A program made the translations under genes and the position numbers. Positions 25,531-33,392 of a DNA stretch of 64,000 nucleotides are shown piece by piece. Every line of letters starts with the position of its first letter. The stretch's first letter is position 1. The DNA lies in the NCBI GenBank assembly GCA_964510065.1, contig CAZEAC010000007.1, positions 25,492 through 89,491 on the forward strand, in the 5' to 3' direction. Source of the DNA: CAZEAC01 sp964510065. Its GTDB lineage: Bacteria > Bdellovibrionota_C > UBA2361 > CAIXSY01. The notes beneath the pieces are model-generated. The model did not search any database. It was given only the letters and a program-made list of their open reading frames with translations, and had not been told where the DNA came from.

Positions 25531-26607
25531 TTACTTCTTTTTGGTTCTCACTTGATTTTCCAATCGAGTTTTTGCAATCGCCAGGGAGTCAATGAGCTTC
25601 TTGCGCAGCAATTCTATTGGCGGCAGCTCGGTAAGATAGCTGGCTACGTGAATGCCACTTTTACTCATTTCCAATAACTCTACGGTGCTATCTGATTTCT
25701 CAGCGCAAAGAATGATGCCGAGTGGACTTTCCTCATGGGGCTTACGTTCATATCTATCCAGCCAGCGAAGATAAAGCTCCATCTGACCTTTATGGGCAGG
25801 TTTGAATGCATCGAGCTTTAATTCCACGGCCACGAGCCTGCGCAACCCTCGATGAAAGAACAGTAGATCAAGATAATAATCCTCATTTTCAAGCGAGACT
25901 CTTTTTTGTCGGGCGACAAAGCTAAAACCTGAGCCCAGCTCAAGAATAAATTGCTCCAGCTCTCTGAGGATGGCTGCCTCAATGTCTTTCTCAGAATGAG
26001 CACCCTTCAAGCCTAAGAAATCCAGGAAGTACGGATCTCGAAATACAAGGTCTGGGGAAAGCTGATCTTTAGTGCGGAGCTTATTAAGCTCAATTTCAGC
26101 AACTTTTGTTGGTTTCCTTGAAAGAGCGGTACGCTCGTACAGCATCCCACCAATTTTTTGGCGTAGAGTACGAACGCTCCAGCGCTCTACTCGGCACATT
26201 TCAGCGTAAAAATCACGTTGGAGGGGCTTTTTTAGAGGAATCAGCTCTATGAAATGACTCCAGCCCAATTGTTGCGACAGTGTCGCAACAATTTCTAGGT
26301 CAGGAAAAACCTGCCCGAAACGAATCATACGAAAGAGATTTCGTCGTGAAAATCCTTCCCCGAACTCTGGAGCCAATTGTGCCGACACTGTCGACACAAT
26401 TTGCTCCCCATATTCAGCACGCTTGCTCTTTAGAACCTCTTTGCTAATGCGTTCCCCGGTCGCCCAGTAGAGCATGACAAGGGCAGAATTGACTGACTGT
26501 GCGACACCCTGACGTGTGGTTTGAATCAACGCGCGCAAGTCGTCCACAATAGTTTTAGACGAAATGGCAACTGCCTTTGATGTTTTGAAACCAATCTTTT
26601 TGTGCAT
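25531..26607 (-). CDS. DUF1016 (YhcG-type) PD-(D/E)XK nuclease
   Basis: DUF1016/YhcG proteins are putative nucleases often linked to defence or mobile elements. The 358-residue protein has the N-terminal domain (ALVMLYWATGERIS, GFSRRNLFRMIRF, WSHFIELIPLK) and a C-terminal PD-(D/E)XK core in which LDLLFF and AVELK supply the Asp and Glu-x-Lys residues. ATG 26607 is preferred over a TTG at 26631. The coding sequence contains two matching DNA palindromes (see findings). It lies between the integrase and the transfer genes, a usual cargo position. Confidence 0.88.
   Translation of the reverse strand: MHKKIGFKTSKAVAISSKTIVDDLRALIQTTRQGVAQSVNSALVMLYWATGERISKEVLKSKRAEYGEQIVSTVSAQLAPEFGEGFSRRNLFRMIRFGQVFPDLEIVATLSQQLGWSHFIELIPLKKPLQRDFYAEMCRVERWSVRTLRQKIGGMLYERTALSRKPTKVAEIELNKLRTKDQLSPDLVFRDPYFLDFLGLKGAHSEKDIEAAILRELEQFILELGSGFSFVARQKRVSLENEDYYLDLLFFHRGLRRLVAVELKLDAFKPAHKGQMELYLRWLDRYERKPHEESPLGIILCAEKSDSTVELLEMSKSGIHVASYLTELPPIELLRKKLIDSLAIAKTRLENQVRTKKK
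26267..26401. repeat. Two matching 27-base palindromes inside the DUF1016 gene
   Basis: AATTGTTGCGACA-G-TGTCGCAACAATT (26267-26293) is a perfect 13-1-13 palindrome. AATTGTGCCGACA-C-TGTCGACACAATT (26375-26401) has the same design with one mismatch. Their centres are exactly 108 bases apart, and they encode the related peptides IVATLSQQL and IVSTVSAQL. Confidence 0.75.
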
Positions 26608-26649
26608 GTTCTCTACCTTATATAAGCGCAAAATTTCCCTGATAGTTGC

Positions 26650-27723
26650 TTAGCTCACCCCGAATATGCGCTGGTTCATTCGTTCAACGACTCCCGCAGT
26701 ATGGGTGTCTGCGAGATGCGAATAGCGCTTAACCATCTGTAGTGTGCGGTGTCCGAGCACTTCGGCGATCTCCAGCATCGTGGCTCCGCCCATGGCTAGA
26801 TAGGAGGCCGTCGAGTGCCTGAGATCGTGAAAGCGGAAGTCCTCAAGCTTTGCAGCTTGAACTGCCTTCCCCCAGAAGCCGTCGAGATGAAATGGCTTGC
26901 CGGTTTTGGCTGTACTGTCACCTGGAAAAACAAGATTGGTGTCTATTCGGCGAACCTTGGCATGGGTCCTTAGGAGTTCCAGAGCAAGCCCTTTCACCGG
27001 TACACGGCGATGATCTTTATTCTTGGTATGGGAAAGAATGATCACCCCTTTGGCTAGGTCAACCTGCTCCCAAGTTAAACGCCAAACTTCACCGCGCCGC
27101 ATACCTGTTGATAGGGTCAAAACGACCAACGTGTGGAGGTTGGTGGATCGGCTATTCTTGCAAGCTTCTAGCAGTCGATTGCGCTCCTCGTCCGAGAGAA
27201 ACCGCACTCGGCCAGGGGCCTCTTTCTCTCTACGGATGCGCCGCGCTGGGTTACTTTCAATCCACATCCATTCGCGCATACACATCTCCAATACGCAGCT
27301 CAAGGATGAGATATAGCGGTTCCATGTTTGGGGTTTTCGTACGCGGTTATATCGGGTCACACCTCGCAGGAACTTACCCTTTAACTCACACAAGAGGGCT
27401 GGATTTACTTCGGCCAAAGAGCGTTGGCCAATCTCCTCGCGGAACCATAAAATCTCGCGTTTTTGGTCTACCAGGTAGCGGGGCTTTTTGGGTAATTCTT
27501 CAAGAATGAATCGATCAATCGCTGCCGCCAAAGTATGGTTCTGCGCCTCTAACTGAGGAAGGTAGCGCCCTAAGCGCATAGTCGTCTCGATATCCTGAAT
27601 CCATAGCTTCGCGTCAGTCTTGCGCGAGAATGTTTTACAGGCCGTTGGAAAGCCTTTGCGCTTTACCTCGGCCTCAAAAAAATTAATGCCCTCTTTGGTC
27701 TTTCTCTCTCGAATGCTTCCCAT
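26650..27723 (-). CDS. int: Tyrosine recombinase / ICE integrase
   Basis: This is the site-specific recombinase that integrates and excises the element at tRNA-Cys. The 357-residue protein has an SAM-like core-binding domain (about 60-150) and a catalytic domain carrying Arg209 (TGMRRGE), Lys234, His299 and Arg302 (HDLRHS), His325 (LGHR) and the nucleophile Tyr334 (KRYSHL). All catalytic residues are present. It lies 220 bases from the tRNA-Cys 3' end, as expected for a functional integrase. A GAATTCCAAC motif lies upstream of its start. Confidence 0.94.
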   Translation of the reverse strand: MGSIRERKTKEGINFFEAEVKRKGFPTACKTFSRKTDAKLWIQDIETTMRLGRYLPQLEAQNHTLAAAIDRFILEELPKKPRYLVDQKREILWFREEIGQRSLAEVNPALLCELKGKFLRGVTRYNRVRKPQTWNRYISSLSCVLEMCMREWMWIESNPARRIRREKEAPGRVRFLSDEERNRLLEACKNSRSTNLHTLVVLTLSTGMRRGEVWRLTWEQVDLAKGVIILSHTKNKDHRRVPVKGLALELLRTHAKVRRIDTNLVFPGDSTAKTGKPFHLDGFWGKAVQAAKLEDFRFHDLRHSTASYLAMGGATMLEIAEVLGHRTLQMVKRYSHLADTHTAGVVERMNQRIFGVS

Positions 27724-27790
27724 GGTCTTGCTGCCTCAATGTAAGCGGAAGGAATTTCACCACGGGGAAGCGGTGAGTGCTGGGTGCGAT

Positions 27791-27800
27791 GAATTCCAAC
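27791..27800. promoter_or_regulatory. GAATTCCAAC motif upstream of the integrase
   Basis: An exact decamer within GCGATGAATTCCAACCGAATT, 68 bases upstream of the integrase start. If it is an operator, integrase would be co-regulated with the transfer genes. Confidence 0.4.
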
Positions 27801-27832
27801 CGAATTGTTTTTGTCATGTGTTGTAGGGATTT

Positions 27833-27847
27833 CCGGATTCGTTCCGG
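27833..27847. other. tRNA T-arm-like sequence near the element end
   Basis: CCGGATTCGTTCCGG matches 13 of 15 bases of the tRNA-Cys T-arm CCGGATTCGAACCGG at 27953-27967, 120 bases away. It lies in the non-coding strip between the integrase and the tRNA, and may be part of the attachment region or the trace of an earlier integration. Confidence 0.35.
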
Positions 27848-27869
27848 ATTGGACCCTTTTTGCAGCGCG

Positions 27870-27900
27870 CAGCAGCCTTCAACTCACCTGAAGGCTGCTG
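27870..27900. repeat. Perfect 12-bp stem-loop between integrase and tRNA-Cys
   Basis: CAGCAGCCTTCA (27870-27881) pairs perfectly with TGAAGGCTGCTG (27889-27900) around a seven-base loop. It lies 44 bases from the tRNA 3' end. On the minus strand the tail is CGCGCTGCAAAAA, without a T-run, so it is a weak terminator at best. It may belong to the attachment region. Confidence 0.5.
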
Positions 27901-27943
27901 ACATTCGAGAACGATATTGATTACTTACAGGAAGGATTGAAAA

Positions 27944-28017
27944 AGGCCCGAGCCGGATTCGAACCGGCGTATGACGGTTTTGCAAACCGTTGCCTTAGCC
28001 AACTTGGCGACCGGGCC
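27944..28017 (-). tRNA. tRNA-Cys (GCA), integration site of the ICE
   Basis: The minus strand folds as a complete tRNA: acceptor GGCCCGG/TCGGGCC (one G-U pair), anticodon loop TTGCAAA with anticodon GCA, and T-arm GCCGGTTCGAATCCGGC. The base after the acceptor is T, the discriminator U73 required for cysteine identity. CCA is not encoded. A TATAAC at 28046-28051 may be its -10 box. The integrase and the ICE lie at its 3' side. Confidence 0.95.
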
Positions 28018-28146
28018 TCAGAGAATAAAAACGCCTTACGACGCTGTTATACTACTAATCGACAGCTCTCCCAGAATTCGCTAGCGCAAATTTTTAGGAA
28101 GTCGAGCCACTATTTGTCGCAGGTCCTTCTACTGATGGCAAGTGAT

Positions 28147-28293
28147 TGCTCGTTAACTCTCGGCGATTTTCGATCTTACTCTATGAAACTTTGTGACCTC
28201 TGTGTCTCTGTGGCTTATGAAGTATTTAAACCACAGAGACACGGAAGCCGCAGAGTTAGCGAAAAGCTACCCATACAAAATGAGTAATTAACT
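28147..28293. repeat. Dispersed palindromic element, copy 1
   Basis: The core CTCTGTGTCTCTGTGGCTT pairs with AACCACAGAGACAC, and outer arms TAACTCTCGGC and GCCGCAGAGTTA extend the fold. The right end AAATGAGTAATTAACT resembles the ends of the copies at 43.7 and 63.8 kb. Its size, lack of coding and flanking arms fit a miniature inverted-repeat or REP-like element. Confidence 0.7.
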
Positions 28294-28425
28294 ATGAGGT
28301 CTTCCAAGTATCTGATTTTATTAATAAATAAATTTATTATTTTTTAGCGCCAGATCGTTTAACAAAACCAGCAAATGCCGAAATTGTTATGTACTAGGCA
28401 TGACACCATCCTTTCTGCGAGTTGG

Positions 28426-28463
28426 GGACGGTTTCCGATGAGGAGACCGTCCTCATTTTATTT
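28426..28463 (+). terminator. Hairpin with T-rich tail upstream of ferredoxin
   Basis: GGACGGTTTCC (28426-28436), loop GATGA and GGAGACCGTCC (28442-28452) form an 11-bp stem with one mismatch, followed by TCATTTTATTT. It looks like an intrinsic terminator on the plus strand, but no plus-strand gene precedes it. It could end a small RNA or act in the ferredoxin leader. Confidence 0.5.
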
Positions 28464-28580
28464 GGCACCTGATTTATTCCTGGCTCGCTTGCGTTTTCCA
28501 AGCAAACTATTAAAGTAAGAAGATATTCTCGTTTTGTAACTTATTAAGATTGCAGATACTTTCCGAAGATTGGAGTCTTC

Positions 28581-28910
28581 ATGGCCTACGTTGTCACTAA
28601 ACCCTGTATTGGAACTAAAGATCGCTCCTGCGTTGAGGTTTGTCCCGTCGACTGCTTCTATAACGTAAAGAAAAAGAAATATAACGACCGATTCAGCGTC
28701 AATGCCAAAGAGGAGGACTACGGCATGTTGATGATTCATCCCGACGAGTGCATCAATTGTGGTGCTTGTGAAACTGAGTGCCCGGTCGAAGCCATTTACG
28801 AAGATACTGGTGTTCCCGACGAGTACAAAGAATTTGTTAAAATTAACGAAGAAGAAACTGGCTCGATGGGTGATGAAGAGCTCGATGCGGCGCGCTGCAC
28901 TTCGAAGTAG
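28581..28910 (+). CDS. 7Fe-8S ferredoxin
   Basis: This is a small cytoplasmic electron carrier. The 109-residue protein has Cys9, Cys17 and Cys21 in the spacing of a 3Fe-4S site, plus Cys25 followed by a second motif CINCGACETECP (Cys57, 60, 63, 67). Together these match the 7Fe ferredoxin family, with its usual length of about 105-110 residues. The acidic C-terminus is also typical. It is separated from dacB by ten bases and may be cotranscribed with it, although the functions are unrelated. Confidence 0.9.
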   Translation: MAYVVTKPCIGTKDRSCVEVCPVDCFYNVKKKKYNDRFSVNAKEEDYGMLMIHPDECINCGACETECPVEAIYEDTGVPDEYKEFVKINEEETGSMGDEELDAARCTSK

Positions 28911-28920
28911 CATCGAGGGC

Positions 28921-30330
28921 ATGAAGAGGGCGCGCACGTTTCAGTCATGTAATTTTCTCCACTCTGTTTTTTTTATTGTCGTTTTCTCGTTCCCGCTAAC
29001 CAGCGCTCGCGCGCAGGAGCATCCAAGCTTCTCCAAAATACTCGGCGAAAATGGCGCGGATTCTGCGCTTGTAGTGTACGATATTGATAATCGAAAAGAG
29101 CTTATTGATATTCAGGGATCGAAACCGCTGAAGCCGGCAAGTGTGCTTAAGGTACTTACTTCCGCGGCGTCGCTTGCTTTGTTGGGCCCGGAATATCGCT
29201 TTATCACCGAGGTATACGCCGAGGGTCGGCGCGGGACATCCGTTCCAAGCGTTTCGCTTCGTGGGCATGGCGATCCGACGCTCACTTCCGAATCAGTGTG
29301 GCTTCTTGCGCGGCGGCTCCGTGCGGAAGGAGTTACGTCGATTGGCGAGGTCGTACTCGACGATTCATTGTTTGCCGATTCGCGAGACCCTTCGGGCCAG
29401 CGTGCTTTTCAGAGTGGATCGTCGGCACTTGCCTTTAATTTTAATAGCATTGCGTTCCGAGTCTGCTCGAATGGCTCCGGGAAACCGGCGCTCGTAACCC
29501 CCGATCCGTGGGAGACTAACATTAGCCTCAGTAATGGAATTTCAACGACGCGCTCGGGGCGCTGGTCATTCTCGATTGATCAGGCATCCTCGAAAGATTC
29601 GATGATGGCCTTTGTCGCGCGAGGCACAATTGCCGCCGCAGTCGGTTGCACAATGATTTACCGCAGCGTGAAAGATCCGGTTCAATACCTTGGTGAATTT
29701 TTACTTCCTACGCTGCGCTCAGTCGGAATTAAGGTCGAGAAGGGCTGGCGTCAGGGGGTATCTCCGGGGCGCGCAGAGCTGCTTTTTGAACACCGTTCGA
29801 AGGCACTCCATGCGATAGTGGAGGATCTCAATCATTTCAGCACCAATTTTATTGGAGAACAGATACTGTATGTGCTCGGAAATAGGGGCGGAGGGCCGGG
29901 TCGCTACGACCATCGTCAGGGCGCGCGTAGGCTCGAAGAATACCTCCGGTCTTTAGGCGTTTCGGCCGATCAATTTAGTATCGTCGATGGTTCGGGGCTT
30001 GAGCACAGTAATAGGCTCTCGGCGCGCGCGGTAGTAAAGATATTAGTTGAGATGGATAGATCGTACAGTGTGTCACCGGAATTTGAGTCGTCGCTTTCAG
30101 TATCGGAGCGAAGTGGCACACTGGAAAAGCGAGAGTTTGGGATTCCACCCGAACGAGTTCGTGGGAAGACTGGAACTCTCGATGGGGTGAGCAGCTTGGC
30201 TGGGTATCTTCTTACGAAAAAAGGAAAAAAGTTGGCTTTCGCACTGCTTGAAAACGGCGTCAAATCTAAGGCATCCGCGGAAGTGATAGAAAAGAGAATT
30301 GTCTCGGGCTTGTATAATTCGGATCTATGA
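28921..30330 (+). CDS. dacB: D-alanyl-D-alanine carboxypeptidase/endopeptidase (PBP4 family)
   Basis: PBP4 enzymes trim and cut peptidoglycan cross-links in the periplasm. The 469-residue protein has a signal peptide ending ARA and all three active-site motifs: SVLK at residues 74-77, STN (near 300) and KTG (near 426). ATG 28921 is preferred because an open frame from 28759 would overlap the ferredoxin gene and bury the signal. Its stop overlaps the mltD start (ATGA), pairing two cell-wall hydrolases. Confidence 0.93.
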   Translation: MKRARTFQSCNFLHSVFFIVVFSFPLTSARAQEHPSFSKILGENGADSALVVYDIDNRKELIDIQGSKPLKPASVLKVLTSAASLALLGPEYRFITEVYAEGRRGTSVPSVSLRGHGDPTLTSESVWLLARRLRAEGVTSIGEVVLDDSLFADSRDPSGQRAFQSGSSALAFNFNSIAFRVCSNGSGKPALVTPDPWETNISLSNGISTTRSGRWSFSIDQASSKDSMMAFVARGTIAAAVGCTMIYRSVKDPVQYLGEFLLPTLRSVGIKVEKGWRQGVSPGRAELLFEHRSKALHAIVEDLNHFSTNFIGEQILYVLGNRGGGPGRYDHRQGARRLEEYLRSLGVSADQFSIVDGSGLEHSNRLSARAVVKILVEMDRSYSVSPEFESSLSVSERSGTLEKREFGIPPERVRGKTGTLDGVSSLAGYLLTKKGKKLAFALLENGVKSKASAEVIEKRIVSGLYNSDL

Positions 30331-31949
30331 AATTTCTACGTGCACTTTGTCTGGTCACTGCGCTGATGGCGCAGAGCCGGTTCCTGTCGGCGCAGGAAGT
30401 GGCGTCAGCAATGGAGGTGCCGCGGCAGATTAAACGAACGTCCGCGCAGTTCGTTACTCCACCCAAGCTTCGTGGTCGAGTGGACTTCTGGAAGGCAATT
30501 TTCACCCGTTACGGAAAACACTTCGCGGTGCTGCACCACAAGGATTACCCTCAAGTAATCTTCAAAGTTTTGGATTTCACCAAGGTTGCTCAGAGCATGT
30601 CACCGGTTGCGTATGAACGTTATCGTAATCGTGTCATTGCCGATCGAACTAAGGAGATTCGCGCTGCGCTCACCCAGCTTGCAAATAGTCCTGGTCCGGA
30701 CAATGATTTTCAGGCAGCGATTGCTGACTCGATGCAATTTATTCCAGGAGGCTATAGAAAGTACGAGCGAGTCTTAAAAGAGGATCTTATTCGCTCGCAA
30801 ACTGGAATTCGCGAAAAATATGGTGATGCGATCGCACGATCGGGGCGCTACTTGCGGATTCTTGAGAATATCTTCGTGAATGAATACCACTTGCCGGTCG
30901 AGCTAACTCGGCTGCCTTTTGTGGAGTCTTCTTTTGATTATCAAGCGTATAGCTCGGTCGGTGCGGCGGGCATATGGCAGTTTATGCCGAAAACTGGCCG
31001 ACTCTATCTTTCAATCAATAAAGCGGTCGATGAGCGTCGCGACCCAGTTCAGTCAACTCGCGCTGCTGCCCGGTATTTATCCTCGGCGTACCAGCAGCTT
31101 GGCACCTGGCCGCTTGCACTAACGTCGTACAATCATGGTGTTGCAGGAGTAGCGAGAAAAGTGCGCATGCTTGGCACAAGCGATATCGCATCGATAGTTG
31201 AGGATCATGATCAGCGCGTGTTCGGATTTGCCTCAAACAATTTCTTCCCCGAATTCTTAGCAGCGCTCGAGGTCTACGATGATCATCGGCATTATTTTCC
31301 GGACGTGGCGCTAGAAAAGCCGCTGAGCGTCTTTGAAGTCAGGCTGCCGACCTCAATGAGCGTGAAGTACATCTGCAACCAGGTCGGCATCAAAGAAGCC
31401 GAGCTTCGCTCGGTCAATTACGCGATTAGTGAAAAGGTGTGGCGTGGACAGCTTTCATTGCCGGCAAATTATCATCTGATGCTGCCGGAAAACTATCGCT
31501 CGCAGATTGCCAAGTTAAAGCTTCCGGAGCCGAAGTCGCTTGCGTTGGCACCCGCGGCGAGCGTGGTCAGCGGTGGTACCTATTATAAAGTGCGATCTGG
31601 CGATACCCTGGTATCTGTTGCCAAGAAGTTTTCGGTCAGCCTGAAGCAGCTGCGGGCACTCAACAACCTTGGAAGCGACAAGCTCAAAGTTGGACAGGGC
31701 CTCGTGGTTAAGGGGAGCGTCGCGGAGAAGGCAAAAACTGTCAGCGAAAAATCGAGGCGCGATTCTGCTCCAGCAGGTATTGGAGCCCCAGACCTTGTCG
31801 ATGACCAGCCGAGTAGGTCATACTTGGTGAAGAAAGGAGATACACTTTGGTCCGTAAGCAAAGCGCTTAATGTTCCCGTCGATCAGCTAAAAAAGCGTAA
31901 TAAAATCAAGGGAAGTGCGCTTCGCGTGGGCCAGCGGCTTAGTTATTAG
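30327..31949 (+). CDS. mltD: MltD-like membrane-bound lytic transglycosylase with two LysM domains
   Basis: MltD enzymes cleave glycan strands of peptidoglycan. The 540-residue protein has a signal peptide and an SLT domain with the catalytic Glu200 (LPFVESSFDYQAYSS). The SLT boxes GAAGIWQFMPKTGR and LTSYNHGVAG are also present. Two LysM repeats (about 420-465 and 495-538; YKVRSGDTLVSVAKKF, YLVKKGDTLWSVSKAL) would bind the cell wall. It is translationally coupled to dacB. Confidence 0.93.
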   Translation: MKFLRALCLVTALMAQSRFLSAQEVASAMEVPRQIKRTSAQFVTPPKLRGRVDFWKAIFTRYGKHFAVLHHKDYPQVIFKVLDFTKVAQSMSPVAYERYRNRVIADRTKEIRAALTQLANSPGPDNDFQAAIADSMQFIPGGYRKYERVLKEDLIRSQTGIREKYGDAIARSGRYLRILENIFVNEYHLPVELTRLPFVESSFDYQAYSSVGAAGIWQFMPKTGRLYLSINKAVDERRDPVQSTRAAARYLSSAYQQLGTWPLALTSYNHGVAGVARKVRMLGTSDIASIVEDHDQRVFGFASNNFFPEFLAALEVYDDHRHYFPDVALEKPLSVFEVRLPTSMSVKYICNQVGIKEAELRSVNYAISEKVWRGQLSLPANYHLMLPENYRSQIAKLKLPEPKSLALAPAASVVSGGTYYKVRSGDTLVSVAKKFSVSLKQLRALNNLGSDKLKVGQGLVVKGSVAEKAKTVSEKSRRDSAPAGIGAPDLVDDQPSRSYLVKKGDTLWSVSKALNVPVDQLKKRNKIKGSALRVGQRLSY

Positions 31950-31983
31950 CGAGAGCCTGTTCTCCTGCTGCGAGGCTAGGTCC

Positions 31984-33237
31984 GTGAGAAGCGCGGACGA
32001 CTTAGCCATCACAAGAAAGGCGTTTGTGTCGACGATTCCAGCCATTATACTCGGTAATTATTTCACCGCACTGCCGGTTATGCGCAGCCTCGGCCAACGC
32101 GGAGTAAAAGTGTATGGGTGCGAGATTGGGCAGCGCGAGCTTGGGTCGTATTCGAAGTACTGTCAGTACCTCGGAAACTTCTCCTCAGAGCGGGAGCTCC
32201 TCGAGGAGCTGCTGTCGTTTGCGCGGAACATCGCGCCGCGCGCTGTGTTGCTACCGACGTCAGACCGATATTTAATTTTTCTTAGCCGATACGCGAAAGA
32301 GCTTTCAAGCTCATTTCTATTTCATCGACCGCAGTCGGGAGATTTTGATGCACTCATCTCCAAACGAGCGCAGGGCGAGTTCTTTAAGAAACATGGCTTC
32401 GCGCATGCGCGCACGGTATTTGTCACCAAAGACACGATGTCTCAGGCGCTCGATGCAAAGCTTGAGCTGCCAATTATTATTAGACCGGAAATGCGCGCTG
32501 ACTGGTTTGAAAATAGCGACTTTGGGGCAAAATTCGGTGTCCAGAAGGCGATTTTGATTCAGTCTTACGAGGAGCTCGAGCGCACCTTAGGGATTCTTAT
32601 CGAGTTCGGGCCGGCGGTATTGAGTGAATTTATTCCTGGTGAATCGTTTGCGCTTTTCTATTATGTGGGCTTTCGTGATCGAAATGGCGAACAGCGCAGC
32701 TCATTTGTCGGCAACAAGCTTCGGACTTATCCCGACAAATTGGGCTCAGAGACGCTCCTTGTCTCGCAGCGAAATCCCGTGGTTCTGGCGCTCGGAGACA
32801 AGATTATGCAGATGTTGGATTACCGCGGGGTCGCTGGTATCGATTGCAAGTGGGATTATCGTGATGACACCTACAAGATAATCGAGATCAACTTTCGCTT
32901 TGGTTTAAGCGATGGAATTGTCCCTGCGTGTGGTCAGGATTTGCCTTGGTATTCGTATGCAGATCTGTGCGGTATTGAGTTTCAAGCAAGTCACGATTTC
33001 AGAGAAGCGGTGTATTGGACCTGGTTGGAGCGTGACATTGATTGGATGCGTAGGTACCGTAAAGAGAAGAAAGTCGGTGTCAGGAGTTGGTTGCTAGGCC
33101 ATACTCGACCTCCACGTTCCTTTATTGCGTATGAGAGATCAGACCTCCTGCCTTTTGTGTGGGCGACGCTCTACTTCGTGACAAGAGTTTTCAGCGGTCT
33201 TGTCCGTGCAGTTTTTCGGCACAAACGAACTGTGTGA
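31984..33237 (+). CDS. ATP-grasp domain protein
   Basis: ATP-grasp enzymes join a carboxylate to an amine or thiol using ATP. The 417-residue protein shows an N-terminal Rossmann-like part (PAIILGNYFTALPVMRSLGQ), the nucleotide-binding middle (LPIIIRPE, SEFIPGESFALFYYVG) and the metal/phosphate motif YKIIEINFRFGLSDG. A GTG at 31984 after GAGGCTAGG is the likely start. The open frame extends upstream but would overlap mltD. The substrate is unknown. Relatives act in amino-acid or lipid/cell-wall tailoring, and the location after dacB-mltD fits an envelope role. Confidence 0.8.
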   Translation: MRSADDLAITRKAFVSTIPAIILGNYFTALPVMRSLGQRGVKVYGCEIGQRELGSYSKYCQYLGNFSSERELLEELLSFARNIAPRAVLLPTSDRYLIFLSRYAKELSSSFLFHRPQSGDFDALISKRAQGEFFKKHGFAHARTVFVTKDTMSQALDAKLELPIIIRPEMRADWFENSDFGAKFGVQKAILIQSYEELERTLGILIEFGPAVLSEFIPGESFALFYYVGFRDRNGEQRSSFVGNKLRTYPDKLGSETLLVSQRNPVVLALGDKIMQMLDYRGVAGIDCKWDYRDDTYKIIEINFRFGLSDGIVPACGQDLPWYSYADLCGIEFQASHDFREAVYWTWLERDIDWMRRYRKEKKVGVRSWLLGHTRPPRSFIAYERSDLLPFVWATLYFVTRVFSGLVRAVFRHKRTV

Positions 33238-33250
33238 TAATTGTTTATCG

Positions 33251-33384
33251 AGTGCACTGTCACCAAAATAACTTATCCCTAGCCTCGTTCCTCACTCTGA
33301 GGCTCTGTGGTTTATTTTAATTTAAAAAAAAACACAGAGACTCAGAGGGCAGACTCAGAGGGCACAGTGCTAAGAATGAGGAGT
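33251..33384. repeat. Dispersed palindromic element, copy 2 (degenerate)
   Basis: GGCTCTGTGGTTTA and AAAAACACAGAGACTCAGAG are the core arms, with a partial second ACTCAGAGGGCA repeat and outer arms AGTGCACTGT / ACAGTGCT. It lies between two convergent genes and could fold as a transcript end for both. Compared with copies 1 and 3 it is rearranged. Confidence 0.6.
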
Positions 33385-33392
33385 GTTTCGGT

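Larger units (their letters stand above)
1..27944. mobile_element. Integrative and conjugative element (partial; left end outside window)
   Basis: The element is bounded on the right by a tRNA-Cys gene, with a tyrosine recombinase directly inside that boundary. Inside are a nearly complete Trb-type mating-pair apparatus, an ssb, an ArdC-like antirestriction gene, a TraF-type peptidase, and cargo: metal efflux, a toxin-antitoxin-like pair and a DUF1016 nuclease. The palindromic repeats seen in the flanking chromosome are absent here. No relaxase, coupling protein or second copy of the tRNA end is visible, so the other boundary must lie left of position 1. That the element is mobile is inferred from gene content. 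Confidence 0.85.
28018..28580. other. Intergenic region between tRNA-Cys and ferredoxin
   Basis: This 560-base gap has no convincing gene. It holds the likely tRNA promoter, one copy of the CTCTGTG palindromic repeat (about 28147-28290) and a strong hairpin with a T-rich tail (28426-28463). Confidence 0.6.
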
